From: Pigmentiphaga daeguensis
GTDB lineage: Bacteria; Pseudomonadota; Gammaproteobacteria; Burkholderiales; Burkholderiaceae_B
Length of the DNA: 64,000 nucleotides
Direction: 5' to 3'
Assembly (NCBI RefSeq): GCF_039523035.1
Contig: NZ_BAAAEN010000028.1
Location: 1-64,000 of the forward strand
The notes beneath the pieces are model-generated. The model worked only from the letters and a program-made list of their open reading frames with translations, was not told the DNA's origin and did no database searches. Position numbers and translations under genes: made by a program. Below, piece after piece: positions 16,819 through 27,789 of this stretch (positions are counted from its first letter, which is position 1; each line of letters opens with the position of its first letter).

Positions 16819-16855
16819 CCCGCCGCGGGCGGCGCGCCGCCGGCCGCCGCCCTCG

Positions 16856-16880
16856 GGCGGGATGCCTCGGGCATCCCGCC
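16856..16880. terminator. Hairpin after the BON gene
   Basis: A perfect 11-bp stem (GGCGGGATGCC / GGCATCCCGCC) has a TCG loop and lies 38 bp past the stop of the BON gene. It has no T-run; a CTTTT follows only 20 bp later. It is a plausible but atypical terminator. Confidence 0.45.
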
Positions 16881-17046
16881 AGAAGTCCCGCCAGACCTGG
16901 CTTTTCATTTTGATGAACCGCCCCTAATATGCGCCTGGGGGGCAGGCCGTCGACGGGCCGAGACCGGCACGCGCCAAGCAATGGCGACGCGCCGCACCAG
17001 GCGCTGCGCATGGCTTCCCACTTCGTCCACGTACCTGGAAGCCACC

Positions 17047-18336
17047 ATGCTAGAGCGCCTATTCAAACTCCACGAACACGGCACCAATGCTCGCACCGAG
17101 CTGCTGGCGGGAATCACCACGTTCCTGACCATGTCCTACATCATCTTCGTCAACCCGCAGATCCTGTCCACCACGGGCATGGACAAGGGCGCCGTCTTCG
17201 CCGCCACCTGCATCGCGGCGGCGATCGGCTCCCTGATGATGGCCTTCGTGGCCAACTACCCCATCGGCATGGCGCCGGGCATGGGGTTGAACGCGTTCTT
17301 CGCGTTCACCGTCGTGGCGACCCTGGGCTTCACCTGGCAGCAGGCGCTGGGCGCGGTCTTCATCTCGGGCGTCATCTTCATCGTGCTGACCGTCACCGGC
17401 GTGCGAAGCTGGCTGATCGCCGGCATCGCGCCTTCCCTGCGCAGCGCCATCGCGGCCGGTATCGGCCTGTTCCTGGCCATCATCGCGCTCAGCAGCTCCG
17501 GCATCGTGGTCGCCAGCCCCGCCACGCTGATCACCATGGGCGACCTGCACAAGCCCGCCCCGCTGCTGGCCATACTCGGCTTCTTCATCATCGCCATCCT
17601 GGATGCGCTGAAGGTCCGCGGCGCGATCCTGCTGGGCATCCTGATCATCACGGTGCTCAGCATGGTGCTGGGCATCAACGAATTCCACGGCGTCTTCTCG
17701 TCCCCGCCCAGCTTGGCGCCCACCTTCCTGCAACTGGACATCCTGGGCGCGCTGCACATGGGCTTCGTGCACGTGGTGCTGGTGTTCGTGCTGGTCGAAG
17801 TGTTCGACGCCACCGGCACGCTGATGGGCGTGGCCAAGCGCGCCGGCCTGCTGGCCGAGGGCAAGAACCGCATCGGCCGCGCCCTGCTGGCCGACAGCAC
17901 CGCCATCACCGCGGGCTCGCTGCTGGGCACCAGCAGCACCACGGCCTACGTCGAAAGCGCCTCGGGCGTCCAGGCCGGCGGCCGTACCGGCCTGACGGCC
18001 CTGGTGGTGGGCGCGCTGTTCCTGGCCGCGCTGTTCATCTCGCCGCTGGCCGGCTCGGTGCCCGCCTACGCCACCGCGCCCGCGCTGCTGTACGTGGCCG
18101 GCCTGATGATGCGGGAGCTGATCGACGTCAAGTGGGACGACATCACCGAAGCCATCCCCGCCGCGCTGACGGCACTGGCCATGCCCTTCACGTACTCGAT
18201 CGCCACCGGCCTGGCGTTCGGCTTCATCAGCTACGTCGTGCTCAAGGCATGCACCGGCCGCATCCGCGAAATCCATCCCGCGGCCTGGCTGATCGCCATC
18301 CTGTTCCTGATCCGCTTCGCCTTCTTCGCGGCCTGA
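17047..18336 (+). CDS. NCS2-family purine permease (AzgA/PbuG type)
   Basis: A 429-aa integral membrane protein with about 12-14 hydrophobic segments. Signature stretches are LLAGITTFLTMSYIIFVNP at the start, NYPIGMAPGMGLNAFFAF, and GSLLGTSSTTAYVESASG, which contains the substrate-binding loop of the AzgA subgroup. These import adenine, guanine or hypoxanthine with protons. Similarity begins at MLERLFKLHEHG, so ATG 17047 was chosen over an upstream ATG at 16981. No riboswitch-like fold was recognised in the leader. Confidence 0.9.
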   Translation: MLERLFKLHEHGTNARTELLAGITTFLTMSYIIFVNPQILSTTGMDKGAVFAATCIAAAIGSLMMAFVANYPIGMAPGMGLNAFFAFTVVATLGFTWQQALGAVFISGVIFIVLTVTGVRSWLIAGIAPSLRSAIAAGIGLFLAIIALSSSGIVVASPATLITMGDLHKPAPLLAILGFFIIAILDALKVRGAILLGILIITVLSMVLGINEFHGVFSSPPSLAPTFLQLDILGALHMGFVHVVLVFVLVEVFDATGTLMGVAKRAGLLAEGKNRIGRALLADSTAITAGSLLGTSSTTAYVESASGVQAGGRTGLTALVVGALFLAALFISPLAGSVPAYATAPALLYVAGLMMRELIDVKWDDITEAIPAALTALAMPFTYSIATGLAFGFISYVVLKACTGRIREIHPAAWLIAILFLIRFAFFAA

Positions 18337-18350
18337 ACCAGGAGCGGGGT

Positions 18351-20171
<1,821 letters not shown>

Positions 20172-20247
20172 GGCGATCGACCTCCGGGATGCTCGCGCGC
20201 GCGGCGGACGCCGCGGCGCCGGCGGTGGGCGCGTACGCAAGTATCGG

Positions 20248-20269
20248 GCCCGCCAGCTGGCTGGCGGGC
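20248..20269. terminator. Weak hairpin after the MFS gene
   Basis: A 9-bp stem (GCCCGCCAG / CTGGCGGGC) with a 4-nt loop overlaps the end of the MFS gene at 20269. There is no U-tract on either strand, so the terminator role is uncertain. Confidence 0.3.
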
Positions 20270-21501
20270 TAGCCTTCCAGCGACTTCAAGCGGCGCAACT
20301 GGGGAAACAATACCATCCACAGCAGGGCCACCGCGATCGTGCCCGCGCCGCCGATCAGCACCGCCGGCACGACGCCGAACAGCGCGGCCGTCACGCCCGA
20401 CTCGAATTCGCCCAGTTGATTGGAGGTACCGACGAACAGGGAGTTCACCGCGCTGACGCGGCCCAGCATTTCCGGCGGCGTCTGCAGCTGGACCAGCGTG
20501 AAGCGGATCACGACGCTGACCACGTCCGAGGCCCCGAGCACGAACAGCGCCGCCATGGAAACGGCCAGGTGCGAAGACAGGCCGAACACGACCGTGGCCA
20601 GGCCGAATACGGCCAGCGACGAGAACAGGATGCGGCCGACGTTGCGATGGATGGGGTGGTGGGCCAGGAAGACCGACATGGCCAGCGCCCCCAGGGCGGG
20701 CGCCGTGCGCAGCAAGCCCAGCCCCCACGGGCCGGTATGCAGGATGTCGCGCGCGTAGATGGGCAGCAGCGCGGTCGCGCCGCCCAGCAGCACCGCGAAC
20801 AGGTCCAGCGACAGCGTCCCCAGGATGACCGGACGGCTGCGAATGAAGGCAATGCCCGAGAAAACGGACTTGAGCGTGACCGGCTCGCGGGTGGATGCGG
20901 TGCGTTCCGCCCGGATCATCGCCACCAGTCCGCCACCGACGAAGAAGAACACGCAGGCCACGACGTAGGCCACCATGGACCCGAACCCGTACAGCAGCCC
21001 GCCCATCGCGGGGCCGAGGATCTGCGCGGTCTGGGTGGCGGAGGTGGACCAGGCCGCTGCCTGGGGGATGAGGCTGCGCGGCACCACGCCCTGCACCAGC
21101 GCAGCCATGGTGGGCGACTCGAAGGCGCGCGCGGCGCCGCCCAGCGCCACCAGCCCCAGGATGGCGTCGCGCGTGAGCCAGCCTTCCCATGTACCGAAGG
21201 CCAGCAGGCCCGCCGCGATCGACTCCACCACCATGCAGACGCTGGCGATGACCCGCCGGTCGTAGCGGTCGGCCACCTGTCCCACGACGAAGGTCAGCAC
21301 CACCATGGGCAGGAACTGCGCCAGCCCGACCAGGCCCAGGTCAAAGGCGCTGCCGGTGATCTCGTAGACCTGCCAGCCCACGGCCACCGACAGCATCTGG
21401 AACGACAGGGTCGACATGACCCGGCTGAACCAGAACAGGATGAAGGGAGGATGGCGCGCGACCGACCGGATGCCGGCGGGATTATCGTCCGAACTCATCA
21501 C
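20269..21501 (-). CDS. MFS transporter, EntS-like
   Basis: A 410-aa major facilitator with 12 predicted membrane helices. The N-terminal FWFSRVMSTLSFQMLSVAVG and the loop GQVADRYDRR place it near the EntS/enterobactin exporter and MFS_3 group; the export substrate is unknown. The start (ATGATG at 21501) overlaps the end of proC by 20 bp, so it is likely translationally coupled to proC and the yggS-proC-MFS set may form one transcript. Confidence 0.85.
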   Translation of the reverse strand: MMSSDDNPAGIRSVARHPPFILFWFSRVMSTLSFQMLSVAVGWQVYEITGSAFDLGLVGLAQFLPMVVLTFVVGQVADRYDRRVIASVCMVVESIAAGLLAFGTWEGWLTRDAILGLVALGGAARAFESPTMAALVQGVVPRSLIPQAAAWSTSATQTAQILGPAMGGLLYGFGSMVAYVVACVFFFVGGGLVAMIRAERTASTREPVTLKSVFSGIAFIRSRPVILGTLSLDLFAVLLGGATALLPIYARDILHTGPWGLGLLRTAPALGALAMSVFLAHHPIHRNVGRILFSSLAVFGLATVVFGLSSHLAVSMAALFVLGASDVVSVVIRFTLVQLQTPPEMLGRVSAVNSLFVGTSNQLGEFESGVTAALFGVVPAVLIGGAGTIAVALLWMVLFPQLRRLKSLEG

Positions 21502-22312
21502 CCATCTCTTGCGCGCGATGGGCTGCGGCCTGCATGGCTCGGACCACGGCCTGGCGGAAATTCGCCTGGGCCAGGACGTCCAGGGCCGCGGCCGTGGTGC
21601 CTCCCTTGGAAGTCACGCGCTCGCGCAGCACCGACGGCGGCTCGGAAGACTCGGCAGCCAGGCTGGCCGCGCCCGACAGCGTGGCCAGCGCCAGTGCGCG
21701 CGACTGCTCGTCGTCCAGCCCCACGGCTTTGCCGCCTTCGATCAGGGCTTCGATGAACAGGAAGACATAGGCCGGACCGCTGCCGGACAGCGCGGTCACG
21801 CCGTCCAGGTCGGCCTCGCGCGAGACCCAGACGGTGCTGCCTACGGCTTCCAGCACGGCCTGGGCCTGCGCCCGGTCGGCTTCGCCCACGCCATCGAGCG
21901 CGGCCAGGCCGGTCACGCCCTGCCCGATCAGCGCGGGCGTATTGGGCATGCAGCGCACGACGCGCAGCCACGGCTGCGTGTCGGATCCCAGCCAGCGCGC
22001 CAGGTCGGCGGCCCGGATGCCGGCGGCGATGCTGATCACCAGACTGTCCTTGAGCCAGGGCCGGCTCGCCGCGGCAACCTCTTTCATCACCTGCGGCTTG
22101 ACCGCATACACCCAGATGTCGCAACGGGACAAGGCCTCGTCCGGCCCGGCCGCGACCGAGGCGCCGCGCGCCGCCCAGGCCTGCCGGGTGGACTCATGCG
22201 GATCCACGACGTGGATGTTCCCCATGGGGCAGAACTTGCCCGCCAGGCCGGAGATCAGCGCGGCGGCCATGTTGCCGCCGCCGATGAATGCGATGGAAAG
22301 CGCTTGGGTCAT
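21482..22312 (-). CDS. proC: Pyrroline-5-carboxylate reductase
   Basis: A 276-aa enzyme reducing 1-pyrroline-5-carboxylate to proline with NAD(P)H. The Rossmann motif FIGGGNMAAALISGL is at the N-terminus; VVRCMPNTPALIGQGVTGL and GSGPAYVFLFIEAL are the ProC signatures, and SKGGTTAAALDVL lies near the C-terminus. AAGGAAAC precedes the ATG. It is 34 bp downstream of yggS, a common bacterial pairing (yggS-proC). Confidence 0.97.
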   Translation of the reverse strand: MTQALSIAFIGGGNMAAALISGLAGKFCPMGNIHVVDPHESTRQAWAARGASVAAGPDEALSRCDIWVYAVKPQVMKEVAAASRPWLKDSLVISIAAGIRAADLARWLGSDTQPWLRVVRCMPNTPALIGQGVTGLAALDGVGEADRAQAQAVLEAVGSTVWVSREADLDGVTALSGSGPAYVFLFIEALIEGGKAVGLDDEQSRALALATLSGAASLAAESSEPPSVLRERVTSKGGTTAAALDVLAQANFRQAVVRAMQAAAHRAQEMGDEFGR

Positions 22313-22346
22313 TGAGGTTTCCTTGGGAAGCGTTGTGGCCGCGCGC

Positions 22347-23045
22347 TCAGGACGAGTAATCCCGGGCGCCGAAGATGGCGGTGCCCACCCGGACGATGGA
22401 CGCCCCGGCCGCCACCGCGGCCTCCAGGTCGTCCGACATGCCCATGGACAGGGTATCGAGCCCGAAGCCTTCCCGGTTCAGGTCGCGCATGAGCGCCGCC
22501 AGGCTGGCGAAGACCGCCTGCTGGCGGACGGGGTCCTGCTGGGGGGCGGGGATGCACATCAGGCCGCGCAGGCGCACGCGCGGCAGCGCGGCGATTTCCC
22601 GCGCCAGCCCGAGCGCTTCGGCGGGCGCCACGCCGCTCTTGGTGGGCTGGTCGTCGATGTTGACCTGCATGCACAGCTGGAGGTCGGCCATGCCGGGCGG
22701 CCGCAGGTCGGACAGGCGCTGGGCGATCTTCAGGCGATCGATGCTGTGGACCCAGTCGAAATGGGCTGCGACCAGGCGGGCCTTGTTGCTTTGCAGGGGG
22801 CCGATGAAATGCCATTCGGTGCCGGCCCGCAGATCGTCCAGCGCGGCCAGCTTGTCGACGGCCTCCTGGACGTAGCTTTCGCCGAAGGCCCGCTGCCCGG
22901 CCCCGTGGGCCTCGCGCACCGCCTGGGCGGAAAAGGTCTTGGACACCGCCAGCAGCGCCACCTCGCCCGGCGCGCGGCCGCAGGCCTGGGCGGCATGGTC
23001 GATGCGCCGGTGGACGGCGCGCAGGTTGTCGGCGATGAGCGACAT
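22347..23045 (-). CDS. YggS-family PLP homeostasis protein
   Basis: A 232-aa single-domain PLP-binding TIM barrel of the YggS/PLPBP family, which buffers pyridoxal phosphate and affects amino-acid pools. The PLP lysine is in LLAVSKTFS; other signatures are FGESYVQEA, WHFIGPLQSNKARLV, CMQVNIDDQPTKSG and LSMGMSDDLEAAVAAGA with the phosphate-binding VRVGTAIFG. ATG 23045 was chosen because the upstream 13 codons of open frame show no similarity. Its location beside proC supports the assignment. Confidence 0.95.
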   Translation of the reverse strand: MSLIADNLRAVHRRIDHAAQACGRAPGEVALLAVSKTFSAQAVREAHGAGQRAFGESYVQEAVDKLAALDDLRAGTEWHFIGPLQSNKARLVAAHFDWVHSIDRLKIAQRLSDLRPPGMADLQLCMQVNIDDQPTKSGVAPAEALGLAREIAALPRVRLRGLMCIPAPQQDPVRQQAVFASLAALMRDLNREGFGLDTLSMGMSDDLEAAVAAGASIVRVGTAIFGARDYSS

Positions 23046-23102
23046 GGCTTCAGGGGAAAAGCGACGATTATATAGGCCGCCCACCCCGCCGAACCGTCCG
23101 CG

Positions 23103-23987
23103 CTAGCCCAGCAGCGTGGTCTGCACGAAGATGCCGGCGAACACCGAGAAACCGAACCAGGTGTTGTGCAGGAAGGCGCGAAAGCACGCCGCGCGGTCGC
23201 GATGGCGGATCCACCACAGGTGGCGCACGGCGATGGCGGCGGCGCCCGCCAGCCCCGCCGCGTAGGCCCATCCGTAGTCCAGCATGGCGCCGACCACGCC
23301 CAGCAGCGCCAGGGTCGCCGCATAGCATACGCCCACGGCGGCCACGTCCCACTTGCCGAAGGTGACGGCGGAGGTGCGCAGGCCGAGTTTGAGGTCGTCG
23401 GGCCGGTCCACCATGGCGTACTCGGTGTCGTAGGCGATCGCCCAGAAGATGTTGGCCGCCAGCATGATCCAGCCTTCCAGCGGCACGGTCTCGAGCACGG
23501 CCGCGTAGGCCATGGGGATGCCGAAGCCGAAGGCGATGCCCAGGTAGGCCTGGGGGATGGCGAAGAAACGCTTGAACTTGGGATAGGTGACGGACAGGAA
23601 CACGGCCACCACGGACAGGGCCCAGACCAGGTGGTTCATGGGCAGGATCAGGAGCAGCGCCAGCAGCGTCAGCGCCAGCGTCACGCCCAGCGCCTCGCGG
23701 CCCGAGATCAGTCCCGACGTCAGCACCCGGTCGCGCGTGCGCTCGACGTGCAGGTCGACGTCGCGGTCGAAATAATCGTTGATGCCGCAGCCGGCCGATC
23801 GCATCAGCACCGTACCCATCACGAAGGCGAACACAAAATACAGCGACGGCCCGCCCTTGCTGGCGGCCCACAGGGCCCACAGCGTGGGCCAGACCAGCAG
23901 CAGGATGCCGATCGGCTTGTCCAGGCGCACCAGGCGCATGTACAGGCCCAGGCGGTGGGAAAGGGAGACGGGAAACGTAGGGTCCAT
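23103..23987 (-). CDS. ubiA: 4-hydroxybenzoate polyprenyltransferase
   Basis: A 294-aa membrane enzyme attaching the polyprenyl tail to 4-hydroxybenzoate in ubiquinone synthesis. The first Asp-rich motif is GCGINDYFDRDVD; the second region is AIAYDTEYAMVDRPDDLKLG. About eight to nine hydrophobic helices surround these. The N-terminus (YMRLVRLDKPIGILLLVWPT) is typical of UbiA. It lies 57 bp upstream of yggS on the same strand. UbiC is not adjacent. Confidence 0.96.
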   Translation of the reverse strand: MDPTFPVSLSHRLGLYMRLVRLDKPIGILLLVWPTLWALWAASKGGPSLYFVFAFVMGTVLMRSAGCGINDYFDRDVDLHVERTRDRVLTSGLISGREALGVTLALTLLALLLILPMNHLVWALSVVAVFLSVTYPKFKRFFAIPQAYLGIAFGFGIPMAYAAVLETVPLEGWIMLAANIFWAIAYDTEYAMVDRPDDLKLGLRTSAVTFGKWDVAAVGVCYAATLALLGVVGAMLDYGWAYAAGLAGAAAIAVRHLWWIRHRDRAACFRAFLHNTWFGFSVFAGIFVQTTLLG

Positions 23988-24047
23988 GGCGTTATGGTAC
24001 CAGCGCCTCTCACTGGATCGGGTGATGCGTGCCCGCCCTGAGTTGCC

Positions 24048-24060
24048 TAGAATCCGCGCA
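24048..24060 (+). promoter_or_regulatory. Possible leaderless promoter
   Basis: TAGAAT (24048-24053) sits only 6 bp before the ATG at 24060. If used as the -10, transcription would begin at the start codon itself, giving a leaderless mRNA. No good -35 was seen, and no ribosome site precedes the ATG. Confidence 0.4.
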
Positions 24061-25919
24061 TGAGAAAAATCCTGCTCGCCTCCGCGCTGTGCGCGACGCT
24101 CGCCGGCTGCGCCACCGTGGAGCCCGCCGGCACCGCCCAGTCATCCCAATCCTTGGCGGCGGCTCAAGCTGCCTTCCAGCAGATCCAATGGGGCTTTCTA
24201 CAGCCCTACATCGGCCACCTGTACGTCAACGACGATGGCGACTGGCTGCAGGTAATGGCGGACCCGGCCCAGGGCGCGCTCGCCATCAGGCTCTACACGG
24301 CCAACAACCTGCGAGACTCCAGCGCGATCCGGCTACTCGTACGCCCCACGGCCCAGCCGGACACCTACCACATGCTGATCGAGCAATCCGGCATGTTCAG
24401 CGACGACCAGGCGACCATCCGCTTCGACGAAAGCGGGCGCATGAAAATCCTGAACGGCTCGCTGAACGATCTGCAACTGTCCCTGGCCGACGCTGCCGCG
24501 CATTTTTCCTATCGCGCATCGGCCGCCTCGTTCCACATGAGGCCCAAGCCGCTGCGCCGCGACGTCTATACCCTGCCCGACGGCGGCACGATCCCCGTCA
24601 GCCTGGACCCGGCCTCCCCCTACCAGCAATTGCGCGCCGCCTCGCCGTTCGGCATCTGGGAACAAAGCGTGGGGCAGACCTTCGTCAGCCGCATCGTCCT
24701 GTTGAAAATCGACAAGGACGACGCAGGCAACCTGGTTTTCCAGTACAGCCTGCCCGACGGATCGAACCCCGGCCGGGAGGTCTTTCAGGCGCCATCCAGT
24801 ACGGACCCCAGGGCATTGCGCGTACTGAGCATGCCGAACCGGCCCGCGGGTTCCTTCGACAGCAGGCAACTGACGCTGTCGGCGGATGACCGCCTGATCC
24901 ACCGATTCACGGGCACGGAAAACATCTTCACCTACAACGGCGACTATCTGAACATCTACATCAACCGCGGCGATTCCATCCGGATCATGAGCCGGGCGCA
25001 GGGGCCGGACGATGACTCGCCGTCGACAGGGAACAATATCTATCTTCCCGTGACCCGCGAGCGCCTGGCCGCGGCGATGGAAAACCGCGAGCGCCAGCAA
25101 GTCGAGCGCGAACGGGACCGCATATATGCCCAGCGCCGCGCCGCCGAGCGGGCGGCCGAATCCCAGGCCACGACGAACGCCATACTGAGCGGCCTGGCCA
25201 GCGGCTTCCAGCAGGCCAACCAGAGCAACCAGCGCATGGCGCAGCAGTCCCGCGACTTCGAACGCGACCTGAACCAGAAGCTGCGGCAGATCGAACAGCA
25301 GAAACAGCAGCGCGACCGCGAAGCCGCCGCGCATGCCGACCGGATCATGGCGGCCAACGCCGCGGCTGCGCAGACCCGCGCGGCGTCCGCGCCGACATCC
25401 ACGGCCTCTTCCCCGCCGCAACGAACCGCGGCCGCGGCACCGGCGGCATCAGCGAGCGCGCAGGAAGCCCAGCGCAAGCAGGAAGAACAGCGCAAGGCCG
25501 AGGAAGCCCGCGCCGCGGAACAGGCCAGGCTGGCCAAGGAAAAACAGCGCGAGGAAGAAACCCGCAGGAAGGCGGAGCTCGCCCGCCAGGAACAGGAACG
25601 CCGGACCCAGGCGCTGCTGGATCATCTCGCCGCCGAGCGGCGCGCCATACGCCTGCAGGCGGCCCAATGCCCCGCCAAGGGGGGACTGCCCTCGGTGATC
25701 GGCATCCGGCCCCGCGTGCAGCCCAAGGTCGCCAACTGCATCACGGTGCATTTCGAAGCCCGCTGCCCCGCCGACCGTCCCGGCACGGGAATGATCGGGT
25801 CGATCTGGGCCTACAACGGCATGGGCAATTGCACCGAAACCGGCGACCTGCCGCGCAAGCTGGCCTGCGACGTGCGGGAAGCCGTGGTCGAGGTCACGAA
25901 CGTGACCACCTGCCAATAA
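24060..25919 (+). CDS. Large coiled-coil lipoprotein of unknown function
   Basis: A 619-aa protein not recognised. It starts with a lipoprotein signal (LATLAGC-type lipobox; Cys at residue 17), so it is anchored in the envelope. Residues about 30-335 look like a beta-rich globular region. Residues about 336-545 are rich in Arg, Glu, Gln and Ala with long heptad-like runs, interrupted by an Ala/Ser/Thr/Pro linker near 440-475; this is TolA-like coiled coil. The last 75 residues hold a compact domain with several cysteines (QCPAKGG, VANCITVHFEARC, GNCTETGDLP, LACDV, TTCQ). No enzyme motif was seen. It is monocistronic and converges on the CoA ligase gene. Confidence 0.8.
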   Translation: MRKILLASALCATLAGCATVEPAGTAQSSQSLAAAQAAFQQIQWGFLQPYIGHLYVNDDGDWLQVMADPAQGALAIRLYTANNLRDSSAIRLLVRPTAQPDTYHMLIEQSGMFSDDQATIRFDESGRMKILNGSLNDLQLSLADAAAHFSYRASAASFHMRPKPLRRDVYTLPDGGTIPVSLDPASPYQQLRAASPFGIWEQSVGQTFVSRIVLLKIDKDDAGNLVFQYSLPDGSNPGREVFQAPSSTDPRALRVLSMPNRPAGSFDSRQLTLSADDRLIHRFTGTENIFTYNGDYLNIYINRGDSIRIMSRAQGPDDDSPSTGNNIYLPVTRERLAAAMENRERQQVERERDRIYAQRRAAERAAESQATTNAILSGLASGFQQANQSNQRMAQQSRDFERDLNQKLRQIEQQKQQRDREAAAHADRIMAANAAAAQTRAASAPTSTASSPPQRTAAAAPAASASAQEAQRKQEEQRKAEEARAAEQARLAKEKQREEETRRKAELARQEQERRTQALLDHLAAERRAIRLQAAQCPAKGGLPSVIGIRPRVQPKVANCITVHFEARCPADRPGTGMIGSIWAYNGMGNCTETGDLPRKLACDVREAVVEVTNVTTCQ

Positions 25920-25920
25920 C

Positions 25921-25954
25921 AGCGGCGGGGCCCTGCCGGGCCCCGGACACCGCT
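25921..25954. terminator. Hairpin between converging genes
   Basis: AGCGG/CCGCT outside and GGGGCCC/GGGCCCC inside close on TGCC. This two-part stem fills the 33-bp gap between the coiled-coil lipoprotein and the convergent CoA ligase. It has no T-run, but its position suits a shared terminator. Confidence 0.5.
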
Positions 25955-27590
25955 AGTTCAGCCCGCGCAGCGCGAAGCGCTTGAGCTTGCCCGTTTCGGT
26001 ACGGGGCAAGGCGTCGACGAAGCGGATGACGCGCGGGTACTTGTAGGGAGCGATGGTGCGCTTGACGTGCTCCTGCAGGGTCTTGGCCAGATCGTCTCCA
26101 GGCGCGAAGCCGGGGCGCGGCACGACGAAGGCGGTGACGACCTGGCCGCGCTCTTCGTCGGCGACGCCGATCACGCCGCATTCGGCCACGGCCTCGTGCT
26201 GGAGCAAGGCGCTTTCGACCTCGGGGCCGGCGATGTTGTAGCCGGCCGAGATGATCATGTCGTCCGTGCGGGCCTGGTAATACAGGTAGCCGTCCTCGTC
26301 CATCATGAAGGAATCGCCGGTAAGGTTCCATCCCTGGCGCACGGCGTTGGCCTGGCGATCGTCGGCCAGGTATTTGCAGCCGGTGGGGCCGCGCACGGCC
26401 AGGCGGCCGACGGTGCGGGGCGGCAGCGGCTGCATGGATTCGTCGACGACGCAGGCTTCGTAGCCGGGCACCACCTTGCCGATGGCGCCGCGGCGCACGT
26501 CCTGGCCGGCGCTGGAGATGAAGATGTGGATCATCTCGGTGCTGCCGATGCCGTCGGTCATTTCCACACCCGTGGCCTGCTTCCAGCTCTGGCGCGTGGC
26601 GTCGGGCAGCGCCTCGCCGGCCGAGACGGAATGGCGCAGGCTGGAGATGTCGTAGCCCGAGGCCAGGGCCGCCATCTGGCGGTAGAAGGTAGGCGCGGTA
26701 AAGACGATGGTGGCGCGGGTGGCCTGGATGGTCTCCAGCAGCGAGGCCGGCGTCAGCTTCTCGGACAGCACGGTGGACGCGCCCGCGCGCAGCGGGAAGC
26801 ACAGCATGCCGCCCAGGCCGAAGGTGAACGCCAGCGGCGGCGTGCCGCAGAAGATGTCGTCGGGCGTGGCCTGCAATATCGACCGCGGGAACAGGTCGCA
26901 CATCGCCAGCACGTCGCGGTGGAAATGGATGCAGCCCTTGGGGCTGCCCGTGGTGCCGCTGGTGAAGGCGATCAGGCAGACGTCGTCGCCGGCCGTGTCG
27001 CAGGCGGGAAAGGAGGCGGACTTGTCGCGCGCCAGGGCCTCCAGCGATTCGGGACCGTCGTCATTGAAGAAACGGGCCTGGGTCAAGGTGGGACAGTGGG
27101 TCGGGCCGGGCCGCATGCAGGCGTCGATCTCGTCGCGCAAGCGCACGTCGCACAGCGCCGCGCTGACCTGCGCCTTGTCGATGACGGGCTTGAGCTCCAC
27201 CGCGCGCAGCAGCGGCATGGTGGGCACCGCCACCAGACCCGCCTTGATCGTGGCCAGGAGGGCGATCGCCATGGCCGGATTGTTCGGGCCGCGCAGCAGG
27301 ACCCGGTTGCCCGGCACCAGGCCCATGTCCTCGACCAGGACATGCGCCAGGCGGTCCACCCGCTGCTGCAACTCGGCATAGGTGATGGCCGAAGGCTTGC
27401 CGTCGGTCACCGTCCAGATGGCTGGGCGCCGGCCGTGCCCCGCCGCCACCGCGCCGTCGACCAGCTCGGCCGCGCAATTGAAGCGGGCGGGATAGCGGAC
27501 GGCGGGATGATCGAGCAGGAATGCCGGCCAGGCCTCGGGCGGCGGAAGATGATCGCGCGCAAAGGTATCGAGATGCCCCGAGCGTTCCAT
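25953..27590 (-). CDS. Aryl-CoA ligase (2-aminobenzoate/benzoate-CoA ligase type)
   Basis: A 545-aa ANL-superfamily acyl-CoA synthetase that activates an aromatic acid with ATP and CoA. The P-loop is FTSGTTGSPKGCIHFH; further motifs are TPPLAFTFGLGGMLCFPL, GIGSTEM, the A8 hinge RTDDMIISAGYNIAGPEVE and the catalytic lysine region RTETGKLKR. The N-terminus (HLDTFARDHLPPPEAWP and YPARFNCAAELVD) is characteristic of ligases annotated as 2-aminobenzoate-CoA ligase. The exact acid is not certain. It stands alone with no degradation genes nearby. Confidence 0.88.
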   Translation of the reverse strand: MERSGHLDTFARDHLPPPEAWPAFLLDHPAVRYPARFNCAAELVDGAVAAGHGRRPAIWTVTDGKPSAITYAELQQRVDRLAHVLVEDMGLVPGNRVLLRGPNNPAMAIALLATIKAGLVAVPTMPLLRAVELKPVIDKAQVSAALCDVRLRDEIDACMRPGPTHCPTLTQARFFNDDGPESLEALARDKSASFPACDTAGDDVCLIAFTSGTTGSPKGCIHFHRDVLAMCDLFPRSILQATPDDIFCGTPPLAFTFGLGGMLCFPLRAGASTVLSEKLTPASLLETIQATRATIVFTAPTFYRQMAALASGYDISSLRHSVSAGEALPDATRQSWKQATGVEMTDGIGSTEMIHIFISSAGQDVRRGAIGKVVPGYEACVVDESMQPLPPRTVGRLAVRGPTGCKYLADDRQANAVRQGWNLTGDSFMMDEDGYLYYQARTDDMIISAGYNIAGPEVESALLQHEAVAECGVIGVADEERGQVVTAFVVPRPGFAPGDDLAKTLQEHVKRTIAPYKYPRVIRFVDALPRTETGKLKRFALRGLN

Positions 27591-27634
27591 GAGTGGTCTC
27601 CAGCGGTATGCGCGGCCTCGCGGCCGGGCAGTGA

Positions 27635-27690
27635 CGGGTCGAAGATTAATTTAACTTAAAATTTTTAAACCTCAAATAATTTTCCGCATC
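27635..27690 (-). promoter_or_regulatory. AT-rich promoter region of the aryl-CoA ligase
   Basis: On the minus strand TTGAGG, 16 bp, TAAATT could be the core promoter, inside a run of A/T that includes TTTAAAAATTTTAA, a near-palindrome suitable for a MarR or TetR repressor. The composition differs sharply from both flanks. Confidence 0.4.
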
Positions 27691-27710
27691 CAGGCGGAGA
27701 AAAAACATAG

Positions 27711-27750
27711 AAAAAATCCCTGCATCGCGTCGCCCGCGAGGCAGGGATTT
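27711..27750 (-). terminator. Terminator of dps
   Basis: An outer stem AAATCCCTGC / GCAGGGATTT with an inner stem TCGCG/CGCGA is preceded by a run of A, giving a U-tract for the leftward transcript. It lies 40 bp past the dps stop. Confidence 0.85.
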
Positions 27751-27789
27751 CCATGACACGGCGCCAGGGACGGCGCCCGGGCCTCGGGG

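Noticed and set aside
16819..17046. Possible purine riboswitch before the NCS2 permease
   Set aside because: No conserved three-way-junction pattern was visible; only a GC hairpin near the BON gene end.
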